DNA of 64,000 bases from Oceanicella actignis. Lineage in GTDB: Bacteria > Pseudomonadota > Alphaproteobacteria > Rhodobacterales > Rhodobacteraceae. Location: positions 62,001-126,000 of the forward strand of contig NZ_VNHJ01000009.1 of the NCBI RefSeq assembly GCF_008124525.1. The letters are read 5' to 3'. The position numbers and the translations under genes were made by a program. Under the pieces are notes generated by a model that made no database searches, had not been told where the DNA came from, and saw only the letters and a list, made by a program, of their open reading frames with translations. Below, piece after piece: positions 9,126-18,700 of the stretch; the stretch's first letter is position 1; each line of letters begins with the position of its first letter.

Positions 9126-12100
9126 ATGCGCAGCTTCCAGAAGATACTCGTCGCCAACCGCTCCGAGATCGCCATCCGCGTCATGCGCGCGGCCAACGAG
9201 CTGGGCAAGCGAACCGTCGCGGTCTATGCCGAGGAGGACCGCCTGGGCCTGCACCGCTTCAAGGCCGACGAAGCCTACAAGATCGGCGAGGGGCTGGGGC
9301 CGGTCGAGGCCTATCTGTCGATCGACGAGATCATCCGCGTCGCGCGCGAAAGCGGCGCCGACGCGATCCACCCGGGCTATGGCCTGCTGTCCGAGAACCC
9401 CGACTTCGTCGACGCCTGCGAGGCCGCCGGCATCGCCTTCATCGGCCCGCGCGCCGAAACCATGCGCATGCTGGGCGACAAGGCGTCGGCCCGCCGCGCC
9501 GCCATCGAGGCGGGCGTGCCCGTGGTGCCCGCCAGCCCGGTGCTGCCCGACCCCGACCAGGGCATGGACGAGATCCGCCGCATGGCCGAGGAGATCGGCT
9601 ACCCCCTCATGCTCAAGGCCAGCTGGGGCGGCGGCGGGCGCGGCATGCGGCCGATCATGGGGCCGGACGAGCTGGAAGAGAAGGTGCGCGCCGGCCGGCG
9701 CGAGGCCGAGGCCGCCTTCGGCAACGGCGAGGGATACCTTGAAAAGCTCATCCCCCGCGCGCGCCATGTCGAGGTGCAGATCCTGGGCGACGGCCAGGGC
9801 AACATCGTGCATCTGTTCGAGCGCGACTGCTCGGTGCAGCGCCGCAACCAGAAGGTGGTCGAGCGCGCCCCCGCCCCCTACCTGACCGACGAGCAGCGCG
9901 CCGAGCTGTGCGAGCTGGCCCTGCGCATCGCCCGCCACGCGCGCTATCAGAACGCCGGCACGGTCGAGTTCCTGCAGGACATGGCGACCGGCGAGTTCCA
10001 TTTCATCGAGGTCAACCCCCGCATCCAGGTCGAGCACACCGTGACCGAAGAGGTCACCGGCATCGACATCGTCAAGGCGCAGATCCGCATCGCCGAGGGC
10101 GCCGACATCGCCCAGGCCACCGGCGTTCCGGGGCAGGAGGCCATCAAGCTTGCCGGCCACGCCATCCAGTGCCGCATCACCACCGAGGACCCGCTCAACA
10201 ACTTCATCCCCGACTACGGCCGCATCACCGCCTATCGCGGGGCGACGGGCTTCGGCATCCGGCTTGACGGGGGCACCGCCTATTCGGGCGCGGTCATCAC
10301 GCGCTACTACGACAGCCTGCTCGAGAAGGTCACCGCCTGGGCGCCGACGCCCGAGGAGGCGATCGCGCGCATGGACCGCGCCTTGCGCGAGTTCCGCATC
10401 CGCGGCGTGGCCACCAACATCGCCTTCGTCGAGAACCTGCTCAAGCACCCGAAATTCCGCGACAACTCGTATCACACCAAGTTCATCGACGAGACGCCCG
10501 AGCTGTTCGACTTCAAGCCGCGGCGCGACCGCGCCACGCGGCTGCTGACCTTCATCGCGGACGTGACCGTGAACGGAAACCCCGAGGTCGCCGGCCGCCC
10601 GCGCCCGCCCGCCCATGCGCGCCAGCCCCAGCCCCCGCGCCTTCTGGCCGAGGCGCCCGCGCCGGGAACGAAGACCCTGCTCGAACGCGAGGGGCCCAAG
10701 GCCGTGGCCGACTGGGCGCTGGCGCAGCGCGCGGCGCTGATCACCGACACGACCATGCGCGATGCGCACCAGTCGCTGCTGGCCACGCGCATGCGCTCGT
10801 TCGACATGCTGCGCGTCGCGGACGCCTATGCGCGCAACCTGCCGCAGCTGTTCTCGGTCGAGTGCTGGGGCGGCGCGACCTTCGACGTGGCCTATCGCTT
10901 CTTGCAGGAATGCCCGTGGAAGCGGCTGGTCGAGCTGCGCAAGAAGCTGCCCAACGTGATGACGCAGATGCTGCTGCGCGGGGCGAACGGGGTCGGCTAC
11001 GCCAACTATCCCGACAACGTGGTGCGCAAGTTCGTCCATCAGGCCGCCGAGTCGGGGGTGGACGTGTTCCGCGTCTTCGACAGCCTGAACTGGGTCGAGA
11101 ACATGCGCGTGGCCATGGACGCTGTGCTCGAGAGCGGCCGCGTGCTCGAGGGCGCGATCTGCTACACCGGCGACATCCTGGACCCCGACCGCGCGAAATA
11201 CGACCTGAAGTATTACGTCTCGATGGCGCGGCAGCTGCGCGACGCGGGCGTGCACATGATCGGCGTCAAGGACATGGCGGGCCTGCTCAAGCCCGCCCAG
11301 GCGCGCATCCTGATCCGCGCGATCAAGGAGGATGTCGGCCTGCCGATCCACTTCCACACCCATGACACCTCGGGCATCGGCGCGGCGGGCGTGCTGGCCG
11401 CGATCGAGGCGGGGGCCGACATCGTGGACGCGGCCATGGACTCGATGTCGGGCCTGACCTCGCAGCCCTGCCTCGGTTCGATCGTCGAGGCGCTGCGCTT
11501 CACCGAGCACGAGACCGGGCTCGACCCGGCGGCCATCCGGGCGATCTCGGATTACTGGGAGCAGGTGCGCCTGCAATACGCCGCCTTCGAGACCGAGATG
11601 AAGTCGGGCGCCTCGGAAGTCTATCTGCACGAGATGCCCGGCGGCCAGTTCACCAACCTCAAGGCCCAGGCCCGCGCGCTGGGGCTGGAAGAGCGCTGGC
11701 ACGAGGTCGCGCGCATGTATGCCGAGGTGAACCGCATGTTCGGCGACATCGTCAAGGTCACCCCCTCGTCCAAGGTGGTGGGCGACATGGCGCTGATGAT
11801 GGTCTCGGCCGGGCTGACGCCGCAGGACGTGCTCGACCCCGAGAAGGAGATCTCGTTCCCCGAGTCGGTGGTGGGCATGATCCGCGGCGATCTCGGCCAG
11901 CCGCCGGGCGGCTGGCCCGAGGCGCTGACGCGCAAGATCCTCAAGGGCGAGGCGCCGAGCCTCGAGCGGCCGGGCGCCAAGCTGCCCCCGGTCGATCTCG
12001 AGGCCGAGCGCGCGGCGCTGTCGAAGCGGCTGGGCGTTCCGGTCGACGACGAGGATCTGTGCGGCTACCTGATGTATCCCAAGGTGTTCGTCGACTACCG

Positions 12101-12578
12101 CGAGCGGCACAAGGATTACGGCCCCGTGCGCGTCCTGCCGACCAGGACCTTCTTCTACGGCATGGAGCCGCAGGAAGAGGTCGAGATCGAGCTCGAGCCG
12201 GGCAAGCGGCTTCAGGTCGTGCTCTCCGCCATCGGCGAGACGGCCGAGGACGGAACGGTGAAGGTGTTCTTCGAGCTGAACGGCCAGCCGCGCACCATCA
12301 CCGTGCCCAACCGCCACGTCGCCGCGGCGACGGCGCGCCGGCCCAAGGCCGACCTGTCGAACCCCGCCCATGTCGCCGCGCCCATGCCGGGCATGGTCGC
12401 GTCGGTGGCCGTGCAGCCGGGGCGCGCGGTCAAGGCGGGCGATCTGCTGCTGACCATCGAGGCGATGAAGATGGAGACCGCCATCCACGCCGAGCGCGAC
12501 GGCGTGGTCAAGGCCGTGCACGCCCCCGCCGGCGCGCAGATCGACGCCAAGGATCTGCTGCTGGAATTCGAGGACTGA
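9126..12578 (+). CDS. pyc: Pyruvate carboxylase
   Basis: ATP- and biotin-dependent anaplerotic enzyme converting pyruvate and bicarbonate to oxaloacetate. At 1150 residues it has the full single-chain architecture: biotin carboxylase with ATP-grasp fold (about 1-455), a pyruvate carboxyltransferase TIM barrel (about 535-800, with TDTTMRDAHQSLLATR at its start), the conserved PYC/OADA domain (about 830-1030) and a biotinyl domain with the EAMKMET motif, where Lys1115 is the biotinylation site. The start is supported by a GGGGTGAG ribosome-binding site. Its context in this window (lactate oxidation and alanine dehydrogenase feeding pyruvate) fits anaplerosis during growth on C3 substrates. Confidence 0.98.
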   Translation: MRSFQKILVANRSEIAIRVMRAANELGKRTVAVYAEEDRLGLHRFKADEAYKIGEGLGPVEAYLSIDEIIRVARESGADAIHPGYGLLSENPDFVDACEAAGIAFIGPRAETMRMLGDKASARRAAIEAGVPVVPASPVLPDPDQGMDEIRRMAEEIGYPLMLKASWGGGGRGMRPIMGPDELEEKVRAGRREAEAAFGNGEGYLEKLIPRARHVEVQILGDGQGNIVHLFERDCSVQRRNQKVVERAPAPYLTDEQRAELCELALRIARHARYQNAGTVEFLQDMATGEFHFIEVNPRIQVEHTVTEEVTGIDIVKAQIRIAEGADIAQATGVPGQEAIKLAGHAIQCRITTEDPLNNFIPDYGRITAYRGATGFGIRLDGGTAYSGAVITRYYDSLLEKVTAWAPTPEEAIARMDRALREFRIRGVATNIAFVENLLKHPKFRDNSYHTKFIDETPELFDFKPRRDRATRLLTFIADVTVNGNPEVAGRPRPPAHARQPQPPRLLAEAPAPGTKTLLEREGPKAVADWALAQRAALITDTTMRDAHQSLLATRMRSFDMLRVADAYARNLPQLFSVECWGGATFDVAYRFLQECPWKRLVELRKKLPNVMTQMLLRGANGVGYANYPDNVVRKFVHQAAESGVDVFRVFDSLNWVENMRVAMDAVLESGRVLEGAICYTGDILDPDRAKYDLKYYVSMARQLRDAGVHMIGVKDMAGLLKPAQARILIRAIKEDVGLPIHFHTHDTSGIGAAGVLAAIEAGADIVDAAMDSMSGLTSQPCLGSIVEALRFTEHETGLDPAAIRAISDYWEQVRLQYAAFETEMKSGASEVYLHEMPGGQFTNLKAQARALGLEERWHEVARMYAEVNRMFGDIVKVTPSSKVVGDMALMMVSAGLTPQDVLDPEKEISFPESVVGMIRGDLGQPPGGWPEALTRKILKGEAPSLERPGAKLPPVDLEAERAALSKRLGVPVDDEDLCGYLMYPKVFVDYRERHKDYGPVRVLPTRTFFYGMEPQEEVEIELEPGKRLQVVLSAIGETAEDGTVKVFFELNGQPRTITVPNRHVAAATARRPKADLSNPAHVAAPMPGMVASVAVQPGRAVKAGDLLLTIEAMKMETAIHAERDGVVKAVHAPAGAQIDAKDLLLEFED

Positions 12579-12586
12579 GGCCCCAT

Positions 12587-12624
12587 GCGCCGCGCGCGGG
12601 CGCTGGCCCGGCGCGGCGCTTTCT
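12587..12624 (+). terminator. Rho-independent terminator of pyc
   Basis: A 14-pair stem with one bulged G (arms 12587-12601 and 12606-12619) closed by the tetraloop GCTG is followed directly by TTTCT. It begins 9 bases after the pyc stop and ends shortly before the next gene's start. Confidence 0.75.
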
Positions 12625-12638
12625 GCTAGGCCGAAGGC

Positions 12639-13667
12639 ATGTTCGATCCGATGACGCTGCTGGCCGCGCCATTCGCGCGCGGCGATCTGCCCGCGCCGGG
12701 GCCCGAGGCGCCGATGGCGGTCCTGCGCGCGCGTCCGCCTTCGGCCCCGGTCTTCGCGCCCGGCGATCTGAAATGCGAGCAGGGCATGCGCCCGCTGCAC
12801 GATGCGCTGGCGCAGGCGGGTTTCGACGTGACCCCGCGCCTTGACGCGCCCGAGGGCGCCTTCGCGGCCGCCGCCGTCGCGCTGACCCGCGCCAAGGCCG
12901 AGAACCGCGCCAATTTCGCCCGCGCCTGGCGCATGACCCGCCCCGGCGGCGCGGTGCTGGCGGCGGGGGCCAAGACCGACGGCGTGGAAAGCCTGCAAAA
13001 GGACCTGCGCCGCGTCATCGCGCTTGACGGCGCGATCCCCCGCGACCATGGCCGCGTCATCTGGGCGCGGCGCACGTCCGACACGCCGCCCGAGTTCGAC
13101 CGCTGGATCGCCGAGGCGGCGCCCGCCATCCGCGTCGAGGGCCGCTTTCGGACCGTGGCCGGCGCCTTCAGCTGGACCGAGGCGGACCCCGGCTCGCAGC
13201 TTCTGGCGCAGAACCTGCCGCCGCTGTCGGGCAAGGTGGCCGATCTTGGCGCGGGCTGGGGCTGGCTGGCCGATGCGGCGCTGCGCCGCGGCGCGCCCGA
13301 GGCGGTGGACCTGTTCGAAGCCGACGCGGCCGCGCTCGACTGCGCGCGCCGCAACGTCGCCGACCCGCGCGCGCGCTTCTTCTGGGCCGACGCGGCGGGT
13401 CCCGAGATCCCGCGCGGGGAATATGACTGGGTCATCTCGAACCCGCCCTTTCACGAGGGGCGCGCGGTGTCGATCGCGCTCGGCCACGGGTTTCTGGAGG
13501 CGGCGGCGCGGATGCTGGCGCCGGGCGGAACCTTCATGCTGGTCGCCAATCGCAGCCTGCCCTACGAAAGGCGCCTGAACGAGCTGTTCGGCCAGGTCGA
13601 GCAGCTGGCCCTGACGCCGCGCTACAAGGTGCTGAGCGCGCGCCGCCCCCGCCGCCGCCGCGCATGA
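12639..13667 (+). CDS. Class I SAM-dependent methyltransferase, RsmC/RlmG-like (MTS domain)
   Basis: Probable rRNA guanine-N2 methyltransferase acting in the cytosol. The 342-residue protein has the two-part build of RsmC: a degenerate N-terminal domain (about 1-165) and a catalytic C-terminal MTS domain. The SAM-binding glycine motif VADLGAGWGWLA is near residue 200, and the catalytic NPPF motif (SNPPFHEG) near residue 268 marks methylation of a base exocyclic amine. Its target could be 16S G1207 (RsmC) or 23S G1835 (RlmG), which I cannot separate by eye. It stands alone between pyc and tamA. Confidence 0.85.
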   Translation: MFDPMTLLAAPFARGDLPAPGPEAPMAVLRARPPSAPVFAPGDLKCEQGMRPLHDALAQAGFDVTPRLDAPEGAFAAAAVALTRAKAENRANFARAWRMTRPGGAVLAAGAKTDGVESLQKDLRRVIALDGAIPRDHGRVIWARRTSDTPPEFDRWIAEAAPAIRVEGRFRTVAGAFSWTEADPGSQLLAQNLPPLSGKVADLGAGWGWLADAALRRGAPEAVDLFEADAAALDCARRNVADPRARFFWADAAGPEIPRGEYDWVISNPPFHEGRAVSIALGHGFLEAAARMLAPGGTFMLVANRSLPYERRLNELFGQVEQLALTPRYKVLSARRPRRRRA

Positions 13668-13746
13668 GCGCGCGTCGCCCGCTTTTCGCCGCATTGGCGC
13701 GGGATGGATCGGGGCGGGTCCGGCCGATGAATCGCGAGGAGCGCGG

Positions 13747-15717
13747 ATGAGTTCGTCCCTTCGCCGCAGCTGCGTCGCCGCATGCGTCATGGCCGCGCTG
13801 GCCGGCGCCTTGCCGGGCTGCGCGTGGCTTGGGGGCGATGCGGCGCCCGGGCTTGCGCCGGCCGCCGAGGCCTTCGAGGCGCCGCGCACCCAGGTGCGCT
13901 ACGAGGTCGAGCTGCGCGGCGCGCCGGACGACGATGTGGCCGCGCTGCTCGAGCAATCCCTGGCCCTCTACCGCTTTCAGGACGAGGGGGCGCAAAGCGT
14001 CGCCTTCCTGCGCCGCCGCGCCGAGCAGGACGCCGAGCTTGCGCGCAAGATCCTGCGCTCGCGCGGGTATTACGAGGGCAAGCTTGCCTTTCGCATCCTG
14101 CGCGGCGAGAAGGCCGCGTCCGGGGCCGCGCCCGCGCCGGCCGCCGATCCCTTCGCGCGCGAACCCGCCGCCCCGGCCGAGGCCGGCCCCGCGCACGAAG
14201 CCGCGCCACAGCCTGCGCCCGACGCGGCCGAGCGGGTGCGCGTGCGCCTGCGCGTGAAGCCCGGCCGCCCCTTCATCCTTGCCGAGCACCGTTTCGTCGT
14301 CGTCGATCATGGCCAGGGCGCCGCCCCCGTCCCGCCCGACGCGGCGGCGCTGGGCTCGCCCGTGGGGCGGCGCGCGTTGGCCGCGCGCATCCTGGGCGCC
14401 GAGCAGGCCGCCGTCGCCGCCCTGCGCCGCGACGGGCGCCCCTTCGCCCGCATCGAGGGCCGCCGCGCCGTCGCCGACATGCAGGCGGCCCGCCTCGAGG
14501 TCGAGACCATCCTTTCCGCCGGTCCCGAGCAGCGTTTCGGCCCCGTGCGCTTCGAGGGCCTGTCGCAGGTGCGCGAGGACTACCTGCTCAGCTACCTGCC
14601 CTGGCGCGAGGGCGAGCCGGTCGACGCCGACAAGCTGGCCGAGTTCCAGAAGCGCCTCGCATCGACGAACCTGTTCTCGACCGTGGTCGTGCGCCTGCCG
14701 GACGGACCGGCGCCGGACGGCGCCGCGCCGGTGATCGTTGCCGCCGAGGAAGGCCCCCCGCGCACGGTGGCGGCAGAGCTGAACCTGTCCACCGCCCGCG
14801 GCCCCGAGCTGGCGGCGTCGTTCGTCCACCGCAATCTGTGGGGCGCGAACGAGCGTCTGGGCGCCGAGCTCGATCTGGGCTTCGCGCTGCAGGCCCTGTC
14901 GGTCGAACTGCGCAAGCCGCAGTTCCGCCGCGCGGGGCAGGAGCTGGCGCTGGGCGCTTCGGCGCGGCACGAATCCGACGACGCCTTCGAGCAGTCGGCC
15001 CTGACGCTGACCGCCGGCGTCCAGCGCGCGCTCGACCCGAGTCTGACCGTGGGCTTGGGCGGGCTGGCCGAGGTCTCGGAGATCGACGACGGCGCCCGCC
15101 AGGAGGACGCCTTCCTGCTGGGCGCGCCCGCCTTCGCCCGCTACGAGGGGGCCGACGACCTGATCAATCCCACCCAGGGCTGGCGGGCCGAGCTCAAGGC
15201 CGCGCCCTTCGCGGGGCTGGTCGGCGGCCGCGCGGCGCCTTTCCTCGTGGCGGACGCGCGCGGGGCGGTCTACTTCCCGCTGGATGCGGGCGGGCGCACG
15301 GTGCTGGCGGCGCATGGGCGGGCGGCGGCGATCCTGTCGGAATCGCTGGGCGACGTGCCCGCCCCGCGCCGTCTTTACGCCGGGGGCGGGGGCTCGGTCC
15401 GCGGCTATCGCGAACGCTTCGTCGGGCCGCTCGATTCGGCGGGCGACCCGATCGGCGGACGCTCGGCGCTCGAGCTGGGCGCCGAGCTGCGCTGGCGCGT
15501 GCGCGGCGATCTGGGCGCGGCGGCCTTCGTCGACGCGGGTTCGGTCTCGACCAGCGTCTTTCCCGACTTCGCCGAGGGCGTGCAGCTCGCCGCCGGGCTT
15601 GGCGCGCGCTACTATTCGCCCGTGGGGCCGCTGCGCCTGGACGTGGCCGCGCCGCTGAACCCCCGGGACGCGGACGACGCGTTCCAGATCTATTTCTCGA
15701 TCGGGCAGGCGTTCTGA
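13747..15717 (+). CDS. tamA: Autotransporter/translocation assembly module outer-membrane protein TamA
   Basis: An Omp85-family barrel that works with TamB in inserting or supplying proteins or lipids to the outer membrane. The 656-residue product has an N-terminal signal sequence, POTRA domains (about 45-320) and a 16-strand barrel (about 330-656). The VRGY motif of the Omp85 loop L6 is present in GGGGSVRGYRERF near residue 555, and the C-terminal residue is Phe, the usual barrel end. The signal sequence contains LPGC at residues 22-25, which reads as a lipobox; see findings. The POTRA region carries an Ala/Pro-rich insertion near residues 122-160. Its stop overlaps the tamB start by one base (TGATG). 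The start follows GAGGAG. Confidence 0.93.
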   Translation: MSSSLRRSCVAACVMAALAGALPGCAWLGGDAAPGLAPAAEAFEAPRTQVRYEVELRGAPDDDVAALLEQSLALYRFQDEGAQSVAFLRRRAEQDAELARKILRSRGYYEGKLAFRILRGEKAASGAAPAPAADPFAREPAAPAEAGPAHEAAPQPAPDAAERVRVRLRVKPGRPFILAEHRFVVVDHGQGAAPVPPDAAALGSPVGRRALAARILGAEQAAVAALRRDGRPFARIEGRRAVADMQAARLEVETILSAGPEQRFGPVRFEGLSQVREDYLLSYLPWREGEPVDADKLAEFQKRLASTNLFSTVVVRLPDGPAPDGAAPVIVAAEEGPPRTVAAELNLSTARGPELAASFVHRNLWGANERLGAELDLGFALQALSVELRKPQFRRAGQELALGASARHESDDAFEQSALTLTAGVQRALDPSLTVGLGGLAEVSEIDDGARQEDAFLLGAPAFARYEGADDLINPTQGWRAELKAAPFAGLVGGRAAPFLVADARGAVYFPLDAGGRTVLAAHGRAAAILSESLGDVPAPRRLYAGGGGSVRGYRERFVGPLDSAGDPIGGRSALELGAELRWRVRGDLGAAAFVDAGSVSTSVFPDFAEGVQLAAGLGARYYSPVGPLRLDVAAPLNPRDADDAFQIYFSIGQAF

Positions 15718-18700
15718 TGACCGTATCGCGCCTTGCACGCCTTTCTCGCGCCGCGCTCGTGGGCGCCGCGCTGGCCTTGGCGCCGCCGCCCCCGGCGGGG
15801 GCGCAGATCTCGATTCTGGGGCTGAAGAACTCGCTGGTGCAGTTCGCGCTCTCGCAGCTGTCCACGCCGGGAAGCCTCGAGATCACCGCCGAGGGCGTGG
15901 CCGAACCCGAGGACGGCGTGACCGAGCTGCGCGGCCTTGCGGTGGCCGACGCGCAGGGCGTGTGGCTGCGCGCCGAGGCCGTGGGCGTCAGCTGGAGCCC
16001 CTCGCGCCTGTTGTCGGGCGAGCTGGCGATCCGCGCCCTGACCGCGCGCGGCGTCGAGGTGCTGCGCCGGCCGGTCCTGCCGCCCTCGGAGGCGCCCGCG
16101 AAGGACGAAGCGCCGCAAGAGAGCGGCGGCGGCTGGCCGCGCGCGCCGCTGACGGTGGTGGTCGATGCGCTGACGCTGAGCGGCGTGCGCCTTGCGCCGG
16201 GGGTGGCGGCGGCGCAGGGGGTGGCGTTCGACGCGCAGGGCGCGGCGCGCGACGAGGGCGACGTGCAGGCGCTTGAGCTGCGCATCGCGCGCACCGATGC
16301 GGTCGAGGGCGTGTTCGACCTGCGATATGCGCGCGACTTCGCCGCCGATACGCTGCGCGTCGCGCTTGACGCGCGCGAGGGGCCGGGCGGGCTTGCGGCC
16401 GAGTATGCGGGCCTGGGCGCCGGCGCGCCCAGCCGCCTGAAGCTGGACGCCGACGGTCCGCTGAGCAACTGGCGCATGACCGCGGCGCTCGACGTCGAAC
16501 GGGTGCTGAGCGCGCATGGCTCGGCGCTGGCCGATCTCGAGGCGCCGGTGCGCCTGGAGGCCGACTTCGTGGCCGCGCCCGGTCCCGACGCGCCGCCCGA
16601 GGCGCAGGCGGCCCTGGCGCCGCAGGCGGCGCTGGGGCTGCGCGTGGCCGAGGGCGCCGACGGCGTGATCCGCATCGAGCGCGCGCGCCTTGCGGCGCCG
16701 GCGCTCGACGCGCGCGCGGCGGGGTTCTACCGGCGCGCGGACCGGGGGCTGGAGCTTGACCTGTCGCTCGAGGCGCGGCGCGCGCTTGCGGCGCTTGTCC
16801 CCGGCGTGGATTTCGCGCGCCTCGGCTTCGACGGTCGCCTGAGCGGCGCCGCCGACGACCTGACCGCCAGCGGCGCGGCCACGCTCGAGGGTCTTGCTTC
16901 GGACGCGGTCGATGCGGCTTCGGCGCGGCTGGACGTGACAGGGCGCCTGCGTTCGCAGGACGGCCCGCAGGGCGAGCTGACGCTGCAGGGCGCGGCGACG
17001 GGCGTGCGCCTCGACCGGCTGACGCCCGATCTGATCGGACCGGCGCGGCTGTCGCTTCAGGCGGCCTATGACGGGCGGCGTGCGACGGTGAAGGCGGCGC
17101 GCTTTTCCTCGTCGCTGCTCGAGGCGACGGCCTCGGGCGTCGTGGCGCTGAGCGAGGGCGCGCATGACCTGACCTATGCGCTCGACGCGCCCGACCTTGC
17201 GCCGATCGCGCGCGCTTACGGGCGCGAGGCGGCAGGCCGGCTGAGCGCCGCCGGCGCGCTGGGCGGCGCGGTCGGCGCGGCGCGGCTGACCGGCGAGGCG
17301 GTTCTGTCCCACGCCGTCGCCGCCGGGCGCAGCTGGGGCGAGGCGCGGCTGACCCATGACGTGACCATCGCCGAAGGCGTTGCGGGCCGCGCCGCGCTGA
17401 GCGCGCGCGGCGGGCCCATCGGGCCGGTGGACGCCCAGTTGCGCGGCGCGCTGCGCGGCGTGCGCCTGACGCTGGATGCGCTGTCGTTCGAGGGTTTGCG
17501 CAGCGCGCTCGAAGGGCGGCTGGACGCCGATCTCGACGCACGCCTGGCCGAGGGGGCGCTGCGCTTCGAGGCGCGCGACCTGTCGGCCTTCGAGGCCTTC
17601 GCCGACCTGTTCCCGCAGCTTGCCGGGGCGGGGCTGGGCGGCGCGGTTTCGGGAACGCTCGAGCTGAGCGCGCCCGAGGGCCGACAGGCCGCGACGCTGC
17701 GCGCCCAGGCGCAAGGGGCCCGCGGTTTCGGCGCGGCGATCGAGGCGGCCGAGCTGGCCGGATGGGCGCGCGATCTGTTCGGCGCGCCCGAGGGCGGGCT
17801 GACGGCCAAGGCGCAGGGCCTGCGGGCGGGCGACGCGGCGCTGAGCGCGCTCGACGCCGGCGCCGAACTGGCGCAGGCCGACGGCGCGGCCGCGCTGACG
17901 CTGCACGCCGACGCGCCCGATCTGCGCCTTGCCGGCGCCGCGGCGCGCGGCCTGCGGTTGCGCGCGCGGGCGGATGACGCGCTGGGCGCGGCGCCGCGGC
18001 TCGAGGTCTCGGCCGGCGCGGGCGGCGCCGCCATGGGGGCTGTGCGGCTTGGCCGGCTCGAGGCGCGGGCCTCGGGTGCGCTGGACGCGCTTGACGTGCG
18101 CTTCGACGCCGAAGGAGACGCGCCGCGGCGCAAGAAGGCCGGCCGCCGTCCGCTTTTCGCGCGCCTCGCCGCGCGGCTCGATCTGAGCGGCGAGGCGGCG
18201 GCCGGGACGCTGACGCGCCTCGAGGCGGGCTTGGGCAAGGCGCGCGCGCGCCTGCGCGCCCCCGCGCGGATCGAAAGCGCGGGCGGCGTGACGGCGCTGC
18301 GCGGGCTTGATCTGGCGTTGCCGGGCGGACGGCTCCGGGGCGATCTGGGCGCGGGCGCGCAGGGCGCGACCGGCGACGTGACGCTGAACCTGCCGCGCCT
18401 GGTCGAGGCCGCGCGCCTGGCCGGCGCGCCGATCGAGGGCGGCGCCCTGCGCGCGCGGGCCCGCTTCGACACCCGGCCGGGCAAGCCCTTCGCCCGTATC
18501 CGCCTGAATGCCGAGGGCCTCGATCCCGCCGGCGTCGAGGCCGAGGATGCGCTCGACGCCGAGGCGCGGCTGGACTGGGACGGAGGCGAGGCGACGGCGC
18601 GCGCCAGCCTGTCGGGGCGCTTCGGCGAGCCGGTCCGGCTGCGCGCGCGCGCGCGGGCGCGGCCGGCGGGCGTCCTGCCGGCGCTCGAACCCGGCGCCCC

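Noticed and set aside
9075-13889. A 1604-codon open frame antisense to pyc and the methyltransferase gene.
   Set aside because: The sense genes are certain. The antisense product is low-complexity His/Arg/Leu sequence with no motif.
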